64,000 bases of DNA from Neoceratodus forsteri. Its lineage: Eukaryota; Chordata; Ceratodontiformes; Ceratodontidae. Numbering within the stretch: the first letter of the stretch is position 1; the number at the start of each line of letters is the position of its first letter. A program made the position numbers and the translations under genes. The notes under the pieces are model-generated. The model did no database searches, was not told where the DNA came from, and was given only the letters and a program-made list of their open reading frames with translations. The DNA lies in NCBI GenBank assembly GCA_016271365.2, contig JADMNL010000028.1:58980001-59044000 (forward strand), written 5' to 3'. Positions 11,540 through 22,415 of the stretch are shown piece by piece.

Positions 11540-14500
11540 TATCCTCCAGAACTGGTCCTCCCTATTTTTTGCCCCATAGTACAATTTTTCCATCCTAGGG
11601 CTTGCAGATACAGATTTTTCCACTGCTGAACAGTTGGGGTCTCATTTGTGACTCAAGTGCTTAAAGTACACTGCCTGGCTAAAGCAACCAGAATCCGAGC
11701 CCACCTTAGAAGAGGTCTCCAATCCTTCTCTTCTGAGTCATCCACCCCAAACAACATCACAGTTGGGCTTCTTTCTACCTGTCTACCCCACACTCAACCT
11801 ACTTCCTCTGCCACCCCTGTCCAGAACTTCCTCAGGGACGGGCACACCCAAAAGCAATGTATGTATGTACCCTCCTCTATCTTACACCTTCCACAAAGGG
11901 ATGAGATCTCGGGGTGGAATTTATGTACCATACTTGGTGGGCAGTAAAGTCTGTGCAGAAATTTATAATAGGACTCCTGGTACTTATTACAGACTAATAA
12001 TCCCTTATGCATTTGTAACAACAGCTGCCAGCCCTGGTCTGGTATCTCCCTCTGTAAGTCCCTGCTCCACAGTCTCCTAGTCTTACAAGTAAGATCAGGC
12101 ATATACTGCCGCCCTCCCTATTATACCCCTTTCATTCCCCCTTGTACTTAGGACCATGCATTCGATCTGCTCTAAAGGAGAGTCCGCTGTTCGACTTTTC
12201 CTTATTGTTTTGGCATAATTTCTTGCCTGAAAAATTCTAAACATACCGGATCCCATATATTCACCAATCTCTTCTCCCGACATAAGCTTTCCTTGTTTCT
12301 AAAGGTCCTTTACACATTTAACTCCCTGCTCCTCCCAACACAGAAAACCTGCATCCTCCAGACCTACTGTAAACCCCGGGTTTCCCTTCAGTGGGAGTAG
12401 TAATGTCTCTTCCCCAGGTTTTAACCCCACCCATTTTAATAGCTGCTCCCATCCCTCCAGTACTGAAATTACTAATGAGTTTGGTTTCCCCTGCCTCTTA
12501 TACCCTTTTTTCTCTCCTCTCCTCTTCTCAAGAGAGCTGAGATCCTCACCCCCTTCCCTCCTTCCTCCAGATCTAGCCATCCAGCCTCTGGTGGTCTGTT
12601 CACCCAGTCCCCCAGGATTCTGTAATGCATGGCTAAGGCATAGTTCCTTAAGTCAGGCATATTGAAACCCCCTCTTTCCCCATCTGCTCTCAACCTGCGT
12701 AGACTCGCTCTCGGCCTTTTCCCTATCCATATGAATCCAGCAAAGGCCTTCTCAACTCTCTTCAGGTCCTTCCTATTTAGACCCATTGGCAGCATTGGAA
12801 TCAGGTACAAGATCCTGGGTAGGGTGTTCATTTTTATCAGGTTTATGCGTCCCAGCCATGATATAGGTAGACCTCTCCACCGCCTCAGTTCCTCTTCTAT
12901 ATTTTGTACCATGGGGGTAAAATTTAACTTACATAATTGACCCAGCTCATGGCCAATGCGAATCCCCAAATATGTGAATTCCAACTTAGCCTTCTTAAGG
13001 CCCCAGGCCGTATCTCCAAATTCTTTCTCAATTTTCCCCCATAACATTATTTCTGATTTATGAATATTTTTCTTGTACCCAGAAAATGCCGCAAATTGTT
13101 TAATAATTGCCAACAATGGGGGGACAGATCTGGCCAGGTCTCGAACATATAACAGCATGTCATCTGCATATAATGTAACCTTATGTTCCCTCCCCGATCC
13201 CCCCACCACTCCTTTGATTTCCGCTAAGCTTCTAATTGCTATCGCCAAGGGCTCTATGGCCAATGCAAACAGAAGTGGCGATAAGGGGCAACCCTGCCTA
13301 GTACCCCTATGGAGAGTGATTTTCTTAGTTAGGCTTCCATTTACTAATACCCTACCTTCTGGGGCTTTATACAAACTCTCTACCAACCCTATACATCCTT
13401 CCCCTAGTCCATATCCTTGGAGGGCTTCGAATAAGTATTCCCATTCTATACGATCAAATGCCTTCTCGGCATCCATTGTTAAAACTGCTATGTTTTTTTG
13501 TCCATACGAGGCTCTCCACATCACATTAAGAAGTTTCCTCGTATCACGGTATGAACTCCTCCCAGCAACAAAACCCGTTTGGTCCGGGTGCACCAAGCCC
13601 GGGAGAACCCGGTCCAGCCTCCCAGCCAGGACCTTGGTCAGAATTTTGGCTTCACAATTTAGTAGGGAGATCAGCCGGTATGAAGAGCACTCCTGCCCAT
13701 CCTTCTCTGGCTTTGGAACCAAGCAAATGACTGTTTCTTTAAATGATATCGAGAGGTCTCCACCTCCCTTGGCCTCCAAGAATACCCGACACAGGGGATC
13801 CACTACCTGCCCCTTTAATATTTTATAAAATTCTATGGGAAACCCATCTGGTCCACTGGCCTTCCCTTGTTTCAAGCATTGTATTGCCTGCCTAACTTCT
13901 AGTTGAGTAATCTCCCCTCCCCCAGCAGCCCTCGTTGTTGTTCTGTTACATGCGGGATTTTAACTCTGCCAAGAATTGTTTTATTCTATCTCCAGTGTCA
14001 GAACACTCCACCTGATACAGCTGCTGATAAAATTGCTCAAACCTCGTCCTTATTGAATCCTTGTCCCTTAATAATTTCCCGTCCCTGTCCTTTATTCCGG
14101 CTATACTTGTATATACCCATTTGCCCTTTATTAACCGGACCATTAATGGGCCAGATTTGTTCCCCCATTCAAACAGGCAGCTTCTGGCTAGCATCCCTGC
14201 CATTCTTGCCTCCTCCAAGAGAAATGCATTCAATGCTTCCCTTGCGGCCTTCAGATTCTGAACCCTCTCCCCAGTTGGCCTATCTACAACTGCCCTCTCC
14301 CACCTTTTGACCTCTTCCTCTAACTCCACCCGCCTAGCTTCCTTCTTTTTTTTTGTATTGGGCCACAAATCTAATAATAGCCCCTCTTATAAAGGCTTTT
14401 CCGGCCTCCCAATATATACCCGGGGACTCCACCGAGTCCTCATTCATCTCCTTATACAGCTGCCACTGTTGCTTAAGGTATTCTATAAACTCCTTTTTCT

Positions 14501-15280
14501 CTAGCAAATACCTTTGGAACTTCTAGGGTGGAGGCCCCTCTTTCTGTTCTTTTAGTTCTTGCACCATCTGGACCATAGCATGGTCCGATAGGAGAATGGG
14601 ACTATGATCAATTTTATATACCTTACTCAACCAAGATCGGGGGATATACAGTACATATAATCTATCCTGGACCAAGTTTTATGCCGGTTTGAATAAAATG
14701 TAAACTCCTTCTCTGCTGGGTGCCGTGCTCACCAACAGTCGACCATGTCTAGATCTACCATACCCTCCTGCCAATGCTTCAACCTCCCTCCATGCTTGCA
14801 CCTCCCCTCCGAGTGATCTAACTCCCCCTGCATTACTGCATTAAAATCCCCTCCCATAATCAGCCCTTCAAATTGCTCCCGAATCAAAACATCCAATACC
14901 CCCTGATAGAAGGTCAGATTAAAGACTGAAGGGGCATACACACTCCCAAAGGTAACCTTCTCCTCCAGTAACATTCCTTCCACAAAAATATATCTGCCCT
15001 CCCCATGGTCTGTAATTACTCTTGTGCAGGTGAAGGGAGCTGTTTTACCTATCAGCACCGCCACCCCTCTTTTATGCGAGCTATATGATGATGCATAACA
15101 TTTACCTACCCACCCTCTTTCCAATTTTTGGTGCTCCTGACTGGTTAGGTGCGTTTCTTGTAAGAGGGCTGCCTGAGTGTCCTGTCGGCGTAAAGCCATC
15201 AAAATACCTGTGCGTTTTACCAGAGATGAGATCCCCTTCACATTCCATGAGGTCACTCCTAGTGTTTTTTGCTTAGCCAT
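11540..15280 (-). pseudogene. L1 ORF2 endonuclease-reverse transcriptase, broken
   Basis: Endonuclease at 15280-14729: MAKQKTLGVTSWNVKGI, QETHLT and MGGDFNAVMQ, with catalytic Glu, Asp and Asn in place. The reverse transcriptase frame 13875-12472 is 467 codons: KQGKASGPDGFPIEFYK at the start, DAEKAFDRIEW, GTRQGCPLSPLLF, and the active-site YADD at residues 236-239. A C-terminal zinc-like cluster (SLCGRCKIEEGTYIHCFWVC) lies near 11850. Frames change between endonuclease and RT, and again after RT, so no complete polyprotein exists. The RT core itself shows no internal stop, suggesting only moderate age. The reading frame starts about 1 kb after ORF1. Confidence 0.9.
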
Positions 15281-16339
15281 TGGACCAAGACACTTTTCTC
15301 TCCATCCTCACTGCCACCATTACTTTTACCCCTTTTCCCCACCAGCCAGAATGACAATCATTTATTAAATTACTTCCACATATTTCACATTTCCCTGTTC
15401 TGAGAGATGAGAGAATTTCCACACTTATAACACAAATACAGAAAATAAATATTAACAAACACCTTTCCCCACATACCCCCCTCACCCACCACCCTCCATC
15501 CCCACCAAAAAATAGTCCCCTCTATTCCTTTTACTAGTTCTGAGAAAAAAATCGCATCCCCACCATTCAACTCCTAGAATGGCCCTATGTTACGTACTGC
15601 AGACGTCCTGTTCCCCACCCCCTCCCCTGCTGCCCTATATTCGTATGGCACCTTAATTTTGAACTTTTAACAGAGTAACATTTCCCATTTTGTGTTAACA
15701 CATCAACCCTCTAATGCTTCTACTTAACTTCTAAATCATTCCCTCTATGAGACTGGCTACCCCCTGCCAGCCCTCTCCCCCTCCCCCTCTCCTGCCCCGC
15801 CGGGTTCCACCCCATAAGCAATTCTTCTCATTCCCCTTATCCAAAGCACACGCAGTTACAAAAAAACAAGCTTGTAGAGGCCTGCAGGGTGCCGATGCTA
15901 CCCTAGAAATTCATGCAGTGTCAGCCCACCCCGAGGCCTCCACTTACCCGACCTCCGTGATGCTGCCTCTGTCGCCAGCATATCCCAAGCACCTCATTAT
16001 TTGCGAGTCTCTTCACACATGGGTGCAGTGCCCCCACAGTCCATCTTTCCTGGTAGCTCCTTTTATGGTTAATTGACCACAGCTTAGTTGCTCAGGGGCC
16101 TTCCACTTGCGTTATCTACTCCTGAGTTAACAGTCATTCCAGCAGGGCCACGGGGAGAGGTTCCAACATATATACACAACAAGAGAACAGGGGGTGCAAA
16201 AAGATTTACACTCCACTTTGTAAACATAAAACAACAACAGTTATTCAACTTTTTTCCCTCAAACGGTTTAAATTCCAAACCATGCTGAAACACTCCTCGC
16301 GGTCACCACAAGAGCCTTCTTCACTTCTCCTCCCAGTTT

Positions 16340-17238
16340 GCTCCATTCAGCCCACCTTTTTTTTAAGCTCCTCCATGAATGCAGTTGCCCTCTCCAGCTC
16401 CCAAAAAGAATGTCACCCCTTCGTGTTTCACCTTTAAGATTGCAGGGAAGACCATAAAGCACTCCACCTTAAGCTTTCTCAATTGGGCCATCACGGGGTT
16501 AAAAGCCCTTCACTTTTTAATTATGCGGTTGGAGTAGTCCTGCATGAGATACAGTCTCTCACCTTCGTATCTCAGCTCTTTCATACCCCAATAAGCCCAA
16601 TGCATCTCCTCCCGGTCCTGGAAATTATGGAACCTAAAAATGATTAGCCTCAGGGGTTGTCCTGCTGGTGGACGTGCTGCTACTGCTCTGTGAGCTCGTT
16701 CCAATTTAAGCCTCCCCCTTTTCAGCTTCATGCCCAGCATAGATGGGAGTTTTTCGGCACAGAAAGACAAAACATTGGGACCTTCCTTTCCCTCTGGGAG
16801 CCCCCAGAGGCGAAGATTAAGGCGACTAGCATAGTTCTCCTAGTAATCGTGGAGCTCTGTCAGGTCTGCCAGCTCTTTTTCTAGTTTGGCCACACGAACA
16901 GCCATAGGGTCCACCTCATCTTCCAGCTTGGATATCCTCTCTTCCACCTCTGTAACCGTAATTGCCTGCGTAGCCACTTGCTCTACCAAACTTTGTAGGC
17001 GACTGTCAATTTCACCCTCAAGCTTGCTCCATTTTTCTTCTAGTGCCTCCAACACTTGGTCAGACACCTCGCGGCCTAGCACCACCATTTCTGCCACCGA
17101 GAGTGAAATCGGGCTCATGGCTTCTGAGGGCTGTGCTGTCATCTTTTTCCCCTGATTTTTCGCTGTGGACCTTTGGCTTTTCCCGGGAATTGAGTGTAAA
17201 TACTCCTCCATACCTCCTAAGCCGTCAATTCTTGCCAT
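16340..17238 (-). pseudogene. L1 ORF1 (coiled coil + RRM), broken
   Basis: ORF1p of L1 is an RNA-binding chaperone that coats its own transcript. The first 132 codons (17238-16840) carry a heptad-rich coiled coil (SLVEQVATQAITVTEVEERI, SKLEDEVDPMAVRVAKLEKE). A stop after HDY ends this frame. The next frame (about 16830-16510) gives the RRM and following region: RAHRAVAARPPAGQPLRLI, then FRFHNFQDRE and YLMQDYS. The C-terminal domain continues in further frames to about 16340. The ATG at 17238 lies about 110 bp from the element's 5' end and suits the family. At least two frame breaks. Confidence 0.85.
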
Positions 17239-17348
17239 TCTGATGCGTTTTCTCCACCGGATGCCTCCAAAAATAACATTTTAATTAATGCAGGGTCGGG
17301 AGCAGTGGGAACCTACGTCTTTACTGCTGGCTGCTCATTAGCACCCCC

Positions 17349-18399
17349 TTACTGTGTGCTATTATTTTCTTTTTTGCTTACGGGTTGTGTTACTGTTTTT
17401 GCTTACATATTACTGCTTTATTGTTCTCTGATTCAAATTGCTATTGCAGGGTATACTTTCTGCTACATTGTTACAAGGTGTGCCTACAGGTTTGTTACTT
17501 TTTTGTGCTTACAGATACTGCTTTATCTTCTCTGATTCAAATTGTTTCTTTGCAGGGTATACTTTCTGTGGAATTGTTCAAGGTTGTGCCTACAGGTTTT
17601 TGTTACTGTGTTGTGTGTGCAGGTGTTACAGTCTACTGCTTTATTTTTTCTCCAATTGAGATTGTGTTTTTTTGCAGGGTATATTTTCTGCTAAATAGTT
17701 TCAGGGTGTGCTTACAGTTTGATACTGTGTTGTGCTTACAGATTTCTGCTTTATTTTTCTCTGATTCAAAGTGTTTTTGCAAGGTATATGTTAAATTGTT
17801 GTGCAGGTTGTGCTTACAGATTGTGTTACTTTTTGTGCTTACAGATTACTGCTTTATGTTTCTCTTTAGCAAAGTGTTTTTTGCAGGGCACATCTTCTGT
17901 TAAATTGTTACAGGTAGTGCTTACAGGTTTTGCAACTTTTTGTACTTACAGGTTTCACAGTTTTATCTATTGTTAGGCTAAGCTTTCAGGGCTAATTATA
18001 GGGGCACATACGAGATACAGACTGAGGGATAGTGTCTGAATTTGTTATTGGTTGATTGTTTTTGTTCTTACCTCCTTGTTTCTTTTGTCCATGGTTCTTC
18101 TTTTTCAGCAGGTGAAGGGCTCACCCACTCACCCCATCCCCAACCACCCCACGCTACACTCCTTTTATAGTGTAGCACGGTCATGACATTTCCTGTAGCA
18201 AAGCAGGAAGGGGAGGATCAGAGGGGTATCCACACAGTGACTTCACTTAAAGGGGCACAATTAAAGTTAACTTGTTATAAAAAGTTATACAAAAACAAAC
18301 GAACAAAAAAAATATAAAAAAATTGTAACTTTTACTCTCATTTTCCTTCTAATTACTCAGACCAGGTTATAAACTCAGCAACTCAACTGGAATGAATAT
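17349..18399. other. right flank of L1: tandem array and AT-rich spacer
   Basis: If the L1 is removed, this sequence joins the Gypsy remnant ending at 11042. It holds the tandem array at 17360-17970. After it come a pyrimidine-rich segment, a short hairpin (GCTACACT...AGTGTAGC near 18151-18176) and an A-rich stretch at 18285-18330 before the CR1. No gene is recognised; a 172-codon ORF across the array is a by-product of the repeats. Confidence 0.6.
17360..17970. repeat. diverged tandem array, units of about 103-118 bp
   Basis: The anchor CTGCTTTA recurs at 17413, 17518, 17636, 17746 and 17849, with a degenerate copy near 17956; spacings are 105, 118, 110, 103 and about 107 bp. Each unit also has TGTGCTTACAG, a TCTGATTCAAA-like segment and GCAGGGTATA. 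About five and a half copies, well diverged. It is rich in T and G on the plus strand. It could be part of a Gypsy LTR or an independent minisatellite. Confidence 0.8.
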
Positions 18400-18839
18400 T
18401 AACTACAGGTACTGCAGGACACCTTTCAAAAGGGCAGTTATACTGGATTTAGGATGCTGTCTTACATGCTGGACCATCGGAGATCTAAGGGCTCAGCTCT
18501 GGGCAACATGGGCAGAGATTGCATGCCTCAAATCACATATTCAGGAGGAAATGTATTACAAGAACCACCCGCCATTTCCCCAACATCCAACTGAAGCACC
18601 TCGACTGCAGAGGGTAGTTGGTCCGAGAGTTTGGCAGGTGGTTAGGAGGGGCAAATCAGGTGCCCCATCACTCAATGCTCACCATTGTATCACCTCCACA
18701 AACTATATAAAAACTACAAACAGGTATCTGCCTCTATCTCAGAAATCAAACAAAGGGGTAGAAGGACACTGCAGAGCAGGACACTGCAGCACAGGAGCTA
18801 GTGTGACAAATCTCGCCCATAATAGGGACCAAAACAAAA

Positions 18840-19364
18840 AAGGCAAAAAGGAAATCCAAAACACTTCTGATCATAGGAGACTCCATGATTCAGGGAGTTG
18901 ATACCTACCTCCGGCCAGGGGTAATGGTCAGATGTCTCCTAGGTACATCAGCATGAAGAGACACTGACCGCATTACTAAAATCATGCAGGAAGCAGGAGA
19001 AAACATTGATGTCCTGGTACACATAGGGACTAACGATCTCACCAGCCGGTCAGTTGTGAAGACCAAGGAACACCTGACCAGACTGGGAGACAGACTGTCA
19101 TCCATTTCATCTGTCATCTCCTTCTCTGAGGTCCTGCTAGTCTGAGAGAGGGAGGCAGACAGGCAGAAGCTCAGAGAAGGGGAGATAGGAGAGCTAAACA
19201 TGTGGCTCAAAGGCTGGTGCCAGGAAAAAGAACACACATTTGTAGGTAACTGGCAACAGTTTTAGCAGCAAAAGTTCTTTAAATTTGATGGACTGCATCT
19301 GACTAAGGAGGGAGTCAGCACATTGGGGCAGAAGTCTGAGGTCTTTGCAGAATATTTAAACTAG
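18840..19364 (+). pseudogene. CR1 ORF1 with SGNH esterase-like domain, broken
   Basis: In one frame the sequence keeps the SGNH hydrolase blocks: IIGDSM (nucleophile Ser, codons 18876-18884), VHIGTNDL (Asn block, 19017-19040) and FDGLHLTKEG (Asp and His block, near 19285). Such esterase domains are known in CR1 and some other LINE ORF1 proteins; the biochemical role in retrotransposition is unclear. Three in-frame stops interrupt it: TGA at 18954-18956 (an Arg CGA by context), a TGA after EVLLV, and a TAG before QQKFF. The frame ends with TAG at 19362-19364. Sequence upstream (about 18470-18840) belongs to ORF1 in another frame. Confidence 0.85.
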
Positions 19365-19566
19365 CAAATGGGGAGAGGGGTGCAGCTCATCAAATGGGAA
19401 GAGCACCCTTCCCCCCTGAGCTAGTGATCAAACAGGAGTTCAACATGTTTGTAGTTCATTTACATCACCAGGTAAAGAAAAAGGTCTGGCTCCCCATAGA
19501 ACGCACAGGGGAAAAGCCAGACTTCGCCCCGCAACTAACGCACCAAAGTCTGGTCAATGGAAAATC

Positions 19567-22312
19567 ATGTACACAAATGCCTATAGTTTGGGAAACAAGA
19601 TCCTAGACCTGGAGGCAATAATGACAGAGGTTAAACTGGACATAGTAGCCATTAGCAAGACATGGTTCACCAGTAACCGCACTTGGGAGACTTCAGTACC
19701 CAGATATGTACTGTTCAGAAAAGACTGAGGTGAAAAAAAGGGGGGGTGCCCTTTATGTCAATGAAATTATCAAAGCTACAGAAACTCAGAATACATATAA
19801 TGAGCCAGAAGAACTGTGGGTCATCCTGGGAAACAGGAAATGGGACAGATATGCAAACTGGGGTTGTCTACAGGCCTCCTGACCAGGGGAAGGACATAGA
19901 CACATTACTGTTAGAAGATATACAAAACATGACCGCTAAAGGGGAAGTTCTGATAATGGGAAAGTTCAACATGCCAGATTGCTCAATACCACCAGGAACA
20001 TCTGCCAGAACTAGGCACATAGTGGATTTCCTGCAGGGGGAGGGCCTCAGACAACTGGTACAACAACCCACAAGAGACAGGGCTATCCTAGATCTAGTAC
20101 TGACTAACAGGGAAAGGATCACACATCTCCAGGTAGAAGGTCACCTGGGGGCCAGTGACCATCACATGGTGTGGTTCAATTTGACCACTAGAACTCAATC
20201 ATCCCATTCCAAGGCAACAATATGGGACTTCAGAGGAGCTCACTTTGATAAGATGGCCAACAGAGTTAAGCTAGCCCTGGCAAGAAGAAATACAGGTGAG
20301 AGGATACAGGCAAAGTTGGCAAGCATTAAGGATGCAATACCTGAAGCAACATCCCACTGTGTTAGGGAGAAAAGCAAGAACAAAAGAAGGAGGAAACCAC
20401 TTTGGTTCTCAAAAACAATAGCAGAAAAGATCAGATACAAAAGGTTGGCCTTCAGGAAATATGAGGCAATGCAGTGGGACGAAGATAGGGAGGCATACCA
20501 AACTTCCCTAAAGGAAGCACGGAAGGCAGTAAGGCAGGCAAAGGCCCAAACCGAGGAAACATTAGCATGAACAGTAACAGAAGGGGACAAGACTTTCTAT
20601 AGATACAGCAGTGAAAGGAGAAAGTACAGAGGGGATATTGCTAAGATCAAAGGGGATAAGGGGGAGTGTGGGGAGGAGGACCGAGGAAAAGCATCTATCC
20701 TAAATAGATACTTCTGCTCAGTATTTACTGAGGAGAAGGTAGGGCAGGGCCCACAGCTCAGCACCATGAACACGGGGAGGGAGGTGTGCACAAGTCCCTT
20801 CACAAAAGAAAGGGTCCTACAAGAGCTCACTAAGCTCAGGGTGGACAAGGCAATGGGACCTGATGGCATACATCCCAGGGTACTAAAGGAGCTAAGGGTG
20901 GAACTAGCAGGGCCATTATCAGAACTGTTTAGTGAGTCTCTGAGCACAGGAGAGGTCCCAGAAGTCTGGAGAAGGGCTCATGTGATCCCGCTCCACAAGA
21001 GTGGTAGCAGGGAGGAGGCAGGGAACTACAGACCAGTCAGTCTTACCTCAGTAGTAGGCAAGATTATGGAGACACTCCTTAAGGAAAGGATAATGCAAAA
21101 CCTGGAATTTATAGGAGCACAGGATCCAAGACAGCATGGGTTTACAACAGGAAGGTCCTGTCAAACTAATCTTATAGATTTCCTTGACTGGGTAACCAGA
21201 GTGGTGGACCAAGGGGGAGCAGTTGATGTCGCCTACCTTGACTTCAGTAAAGCTTTCGATACTGTTCCACATAGAAGATTGATTAATAAGCTGGTAGGCT
21301 TGGGGTGGGTCAGAAGTTGGTCAACTGGGTGGCAAACTGGTTGACGGGCAGAAAACAGAGAATGGTGGTAAATGGTATACAGTCAGAAGAGATGCAAGTC
21401 ACAAGTGGGGTACCTCAGGGATCAGCCCTGGGGCCAGTTGTCTTCAATGTCTTCATCAGTGACATTGCAGATGGACTGGAGGGTAAGGTCTGTTTGCAGA
21501 TGACACCAAGATCTGCAACAGAGTAGATGATCCAGATGGGGTGGGCAGAATGAGAAGAGATCTGGATAAACTGGCAAAATGGTCGGAAGAGTGGCAACTG
21601 GGGTTTAATGCAAAGTAGTGCAAGATCACGCACATAGGGAAGAGAAACCCTGTAGCCACCTATAGGCTGAGAGGGGGAGTTGCTGGCAGTCACGTGGGAA
21701 GAAAGAGACTTGGGTATCATCATCACAGATGACCTGAAATCATCCAAGCAGACCACTAAAGCAGTAGGCAAGGCTAGGGGGATGTTGGGGTGTATTAGTA
21801 GGAGTATCAAAAGTCATAAGAGGGAGGTAATACTCTCTCTTTACAAGACACTGGTTAGGCCCCATCTGGACTACTGCATGCAGTACTGGAGGCCACACCT
21901 TCACAAGGACATTAACCAAACTGAGACAGTCCAGAGAAGGACAACTAAAATGGTGCAGGGACGGCATCAGAAAACATATGAGGACAGAGTAACAGAGCTC
22001 AATGTGTATACCCTAGAGCAAAGGAGGCAGAGAGGTGATATGATCGAGGCATTCAAACACCTTAAGGGCATTAACAAGGTGAAAGAGTCTAACATGTTTA
22101 AATAAAAGAAAAATAGCAGGACAAGAGGACACAGCATGAGATGAGAGGGAGGCTGATTAATGGGTAATGTGAGGAAGTTCTTTCTCACAGAAAGGGTGGT
22201 GGATGCATGGAACAGCCTACCTCAGGAAGTGGTGGATATGAATACAGTGCAGAGCTTCAAACAGGCATGGAATAGGCATAAGGGAGCAATACAGATGAGA
22301 ATGAATAAATAG
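19567..22312 (+). pseudogene. CR1 ORF2 endonuclease-RT, copy A, broken
   Basis: The APE-type endonuclease begins near 19567 (MYTNAYSLGNKI) and continues in shifted frame to 20570 (TGVVYRPPDQGK, LGASDHHMVWF). The catalytic GDFN has become GKFN (Asp to Lys). The RT runs from 20766 (KAMGPDGIHPRVLKELRVEL, VAYLDFSKAFDTVPHRR). A frame change near 21300, then loss of 4 bases near 21490, destroys the FADD active-site box. The thumb and C-terminus ([20 protein letters not shown], then TERVVDAWNSLPQEVVDM) follow in other frames. The stop TAG ends at 22312. Confidence 0.9.
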
Positions 22313-22415
22313 GCCATTGACAGAGCTAAGGCCTATGGCACATTCATTAGGTAGAAAAAATGGGCAGACTGGATGGGCCTTGCGGTCCTTATCCACTGTC
22401 AACTTCTATTAGTTG

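Larger units (their letters stand above)
11043..17348 (-). mobile_element. full-length L1 LINE (11.0-17.3 kb) with target duplication
   Basis: Minus strand from 17348 to 11043, about 6.3 kb. The 5' end begins GGGGGTGC, as many L1s do. The 3' end is an A14 run (T14 at 11046-11059 on the plus strand). TTACTGTGTG occurs immediately outside both ends (11033-11042 and 17349-17358), a 10-bp target-site duplication. It contains ORF1 with coiled coil and RRM, and ORF2 with endonuclease, reverse transcriptase and a C-terminal Cys/His cluster. Both ORFs have frame breaks. The 5' UTR before ORF1 is only about 110 bp. It inserted next to the Gypsy pol end. Confidence 0.9.
18400..22415 (+). mobile_element. 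near full-length CR1 LINE, copy A
   Basis: About 4 kb carrying a CR1 ORF1 with an esterase-like domain and ORF2 with endonuclease and RT. The 3' end (GATGGGCCTTGCGGTCCTTA) is standard CR1, but the repeated TATGTTTC tail is missing. The 5' limit is uncertain by about 100 bp. The same subfamily appears at 32499-34310 and 62508-64000, with very similar sequence over the RT region. Confidence 0.92.

Noticed and set aside
13073..13828. 251-codon plus-strand ORF
   Set aside because: Antisense to the L1 reverse transcriptase frame; open by chance because of the coding composition of the opposite strand.
17385..17903. 172-codon plus-strand ORF with Cys/Leu/Phe-rich sequence that looks like membrane segments
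   Set aside because: It is the translation of the T-rich tandem array; unit lengths are not multiples of three and no conserved protein motif is present.
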